From positions 124,001 through 188,000 of the forward strand of contig CAVULE010000007.1 of assembly GCA_963742315.1 (NCBI GenBank): 64,000 nucleotides of DNA, in the 5' to 3' direction. The notes below the pieces were generated by a model. It had not been told where the DNA came from. It saw only the letters and a list, made by a program, of their open reading frames with translations, and searched no databases. Below, one piece after another: positions 62,638 to 64,000 of this stretch; the first letter of the stretch is position 1; each line of letters opens with the position of its first letter. The position numbers and the translations under genes were made by a program. Source of the DNA: AV69 sp963742315 (lineage in GTDB: Bacteria; Verrucomicrobiota; Verrucomicrobiia; Chthoniobacterales; UBA10450).

Positions 62638-63264
62638 ATGCCGCACGCGACTCCACGAAAATCTTTGCGCCGTAAGAACGCTGATCTGCATGGCAGCGCC
62701 CCCGACAAATCTGAGGTCGCCCTGATCCTTGTAGACGTAATTAACGATCTCGATTTCCCCGAGGCGAAACAATTGGCCCGTTTCATTCCAGGCCTGGCTG
62801 ACAGCATTGCACGATTGAAGAGACGAGCCAAAGCGGCCGGAGTTCCCGTGATTTATGTGAATGATAATTTCGGGCGATGGCGCTCCGATTTCCGTGCCCT
62901 GATCGAGCATTGCCGCAAGGGAAAGAGCCGCTCGCTCATCGAAAAGCTTTATCCAGAGAGAGATGATTATTTTGTATTGAAGCCGAAGCATTCCGGATTT
63001 TTTTCCAGCACGTTAGAAACACTGCTGCGATACCTTGGCGCCCGGCGCCTTATCATAACCGGCATTGCTGGAAATTTTTGTGTTCTCTTTACCGCAAATG
63101 ACGCCTACATGCGTGATTACGAACTAGCTATCCCGTCCGATTGCGTTATTTCGAATACCGCAAAGGAGAACACGGAGGCTTTGCAGTTGATGAAACGCTA
63201 TCTCAAAGCCGATACCCGCCGTTCTCGGCGCATTACTTTTGGGAAACGAGAGCGGCTCCGATAA
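62638..63264 (+). CDS. Isochorismatase-like cysteine hydrolase
   Basis: The 208-residue enzyme has the family catalytic triad: Asp33 in LILVDVINDLDF, the Lys in FVLKPKHSGF and the nucleophile Cys in GIAGNFCVLFTANDAYMRDY. Substrates in this family include isochorismate, nicotinamide and other amides. The start at 62638 avoids a basic N-terminal extension (from 62509) that would overlap the small membrane gene. Reaction unknown. Confidence 0.83.
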   Translation: MPHATPRKSLRRKNADLHGSAPDKSEVALILVDVINDLDFPEAKQLARFIPGLADSIARLKRRAKAAGVPVIYVNDNFGRWRSDFRALIEHCRKGKSRSLIEKLYPERDDYFVLKPKHSGFFSSTLETLLRYLGARRLIITGIAGNFCVLFTANDAYMRDYELAIPSDCVISNTAKENTEALQLMKRYLKADTRRSRRITFGKRERLR

Positions 63265-63472
63265 TTTCAGTGAACCCCGGATTTTATCTTACCGACCAGC
63301 AACGCGCAGACCATCACAACTGGTGGCTGGTGAAAGCGTTGTAAATCTGCCGCGCGATCATACCAGCAAAAACGCCGAATCCACGTCGCAAATAGAAGTC
63401 AGAGGACGATTCGACGCCTTGTCTCACAAAGAACAAATCCAGATCGTCGCTGAGATTCGAAATCCCCTCACT

Positions 63473-63961
63473 ATGGAACTTGAAACATTGAAAGATCTCT
63501 ACATTCACGAGCTGAAAGACCTTCACAGCGCGGAAAAGCAACTGACCAAGGCACTTCCGAAAATGGCCAAGGCTGCCACCAATGAAAGTCTGGCCGATGG
63601 CTTTAGACTGCATCTCGACCAGACAGAAGAACACGTCAATCGGCTCGAACAGATCCTGGAGAGCCACAAAGAGAGTGCTCGCGGCCCAAAGTGCAAAGGC
63701 ATGGAAGGCTTGATCGAAGAAGGTTCGGAAATGATCGAAGAGGACGCGGAAGATGAAGTGCGCGATGCCGGACTTATCGCTGCTGCGCAGCGCGTCGAAC
63801 ATTACGAGATAGCCGGCTACGGCTGCGCCCGTACTTATGCCGAAGTACTTGGTGACACCAAAGGCGCCAAACTTTTGCAACAGACGCTGGATGAAGAAGG
63901 CGCGACTGACAAGAAGCTGACAGAACTGGCGAAAACTTTAATTAACGTTAGGGCGCAATAG
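63473..63961 (+). CDS. DUF892 ferritin-like protein (YciE type)
   Basis: The 162-residue four-helix protein starts MELETLKDLYIHELKDLHSAEKQLTKALPKMAKAA, the DUF892 signature. It continues with HLDQTEEHVNRLEQI and QRVEHYEIAGYGCARTYAEVLGD, the Glu/His residues of a ferritin-like di-iron helix pair. Related YciE/YciF proteins are stress-induced and of uncertain role. Upstream reading to 63239 is rejected as non-homologous. Confidence 0.85.
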   Translation: MELETLKDLYIHELKDLHSAEKQLTKALPKMAKAATNESLADGFRLHLDQTEEHVNRLEQILESHKESARGPKCKGMEGLIEEGSEMIEEDAEDEVRDAGLIAAAQRVEHYEIAGYGCARTYAEVLGDTKGAKLLQQTLDEEGATDKKLTELAKTLINVRAQ

Positions 63962-64000
63962 TTCGGACTTTCCGTGCCGGACCTGGGGGGCGGAAGGAGA

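Noticed and set aside
63141..63344. Short Trp/His-rich ORF between the hydrolase and DUF892 genes
   Set aside because: It overlaps the hydrolase and has no conserved features or ribosome site.

Overview
The window is a 64 kb chromosomal segment of about 55-60 % GC with dense bacterial gene order. Its character fits a soil member of the Verrucomicrobiota, most likely the Chthoniobacterales (Chthoniobacter / Candidatus Udaeobacter-type). The reasons are the paired pilin-like proteins with the GFTLVEIMIVVAIIALLAAI leader, the many membrane glycosyltransferases fused to TPR repeats, the B12-dependent ribonucleotide reductase, and the palindromic intergenic repeats. This placement is inference from style and protein families. 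No rRNA, phage, transposase or CRISPR array was seen.

Layout. 1-3.9 kb: an arsenate-reductase / aquaporin / cation-efflux cluster on the minus strand, behind a possible structured leader, then an LpxH-type phosphatase, a small coiled-coil protein and a broken L,D-transpeptidase. 3.9-13.9 kb: one long minus-strand phosphate and polyphosphate block, read as small DHp-like protein, PhoB, PhoR, PstC, PstA, PstB, PhoU, polyphosphate kinase, ROK-family (probably polyphosphate-using) glucokinase and SixA. 13.9-19.8 kb: uvrA, carrying two in-frame palindromic insertions, coupled to a secreted TPR protein. 19.8-35.1 kb: ilvC, two tandem pilins, and five polytopic glycosyltransferase-like proteins (three with TPR tails), a GT2-methyltransferase fusion, an acyl-CoA dehydrogenase, and a SLOG/molybdenum-carrier-like protein that also carries an in-frame palindrome. 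35.1-39 kb: nrdJ behind a phased array of GYGAACA repeats, and tRNA-Ser(CGA). 39-53 kb: a DUF2079 protein, an unknown two-gene unit, MBL, GNAT, methyltransferase and VOC genes, fumC, an HTH-receiver fusion, and a phospholipid operon (EamA-like, CDP-alcohol phosphotransferase, CdsA, PlsC), then tRNA-Val(GAC). 53-64 kb: a stress-flavoured region with Hsp20, a PocR-AraC regulator, an osmC / sensor kinase / desaturase operon facing a LysR regulator across an ATAG-N7-CTAT site, small membrane peptides, an isochorismatase-like hydrolase and a DUF892 ferritin-like protein.

How the genes work together. The Pho block joins phosphate sensing (PhoBR-PhoU), uptake (PstCAB, with no pstS in the window) and storage or use of polyphosphate (PPK, ROK kinase). 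The lipid operon runs from phosphatidic acid to CDP-diacylglycerol. The envelope genes point to a cell that glycosylates surface polymers or proteins extensively.

The most unusual observation is a set of ~60-110 bp palindromic elements that sit both between genes and inside protein genes without breaking the frame: two in uvrA, and one in the molybdenum-carrier-like gene, where the element is read from the opposite strand. This resembles the Rickettsia palindromic elements in behaviour. Homology to them is not claimed.
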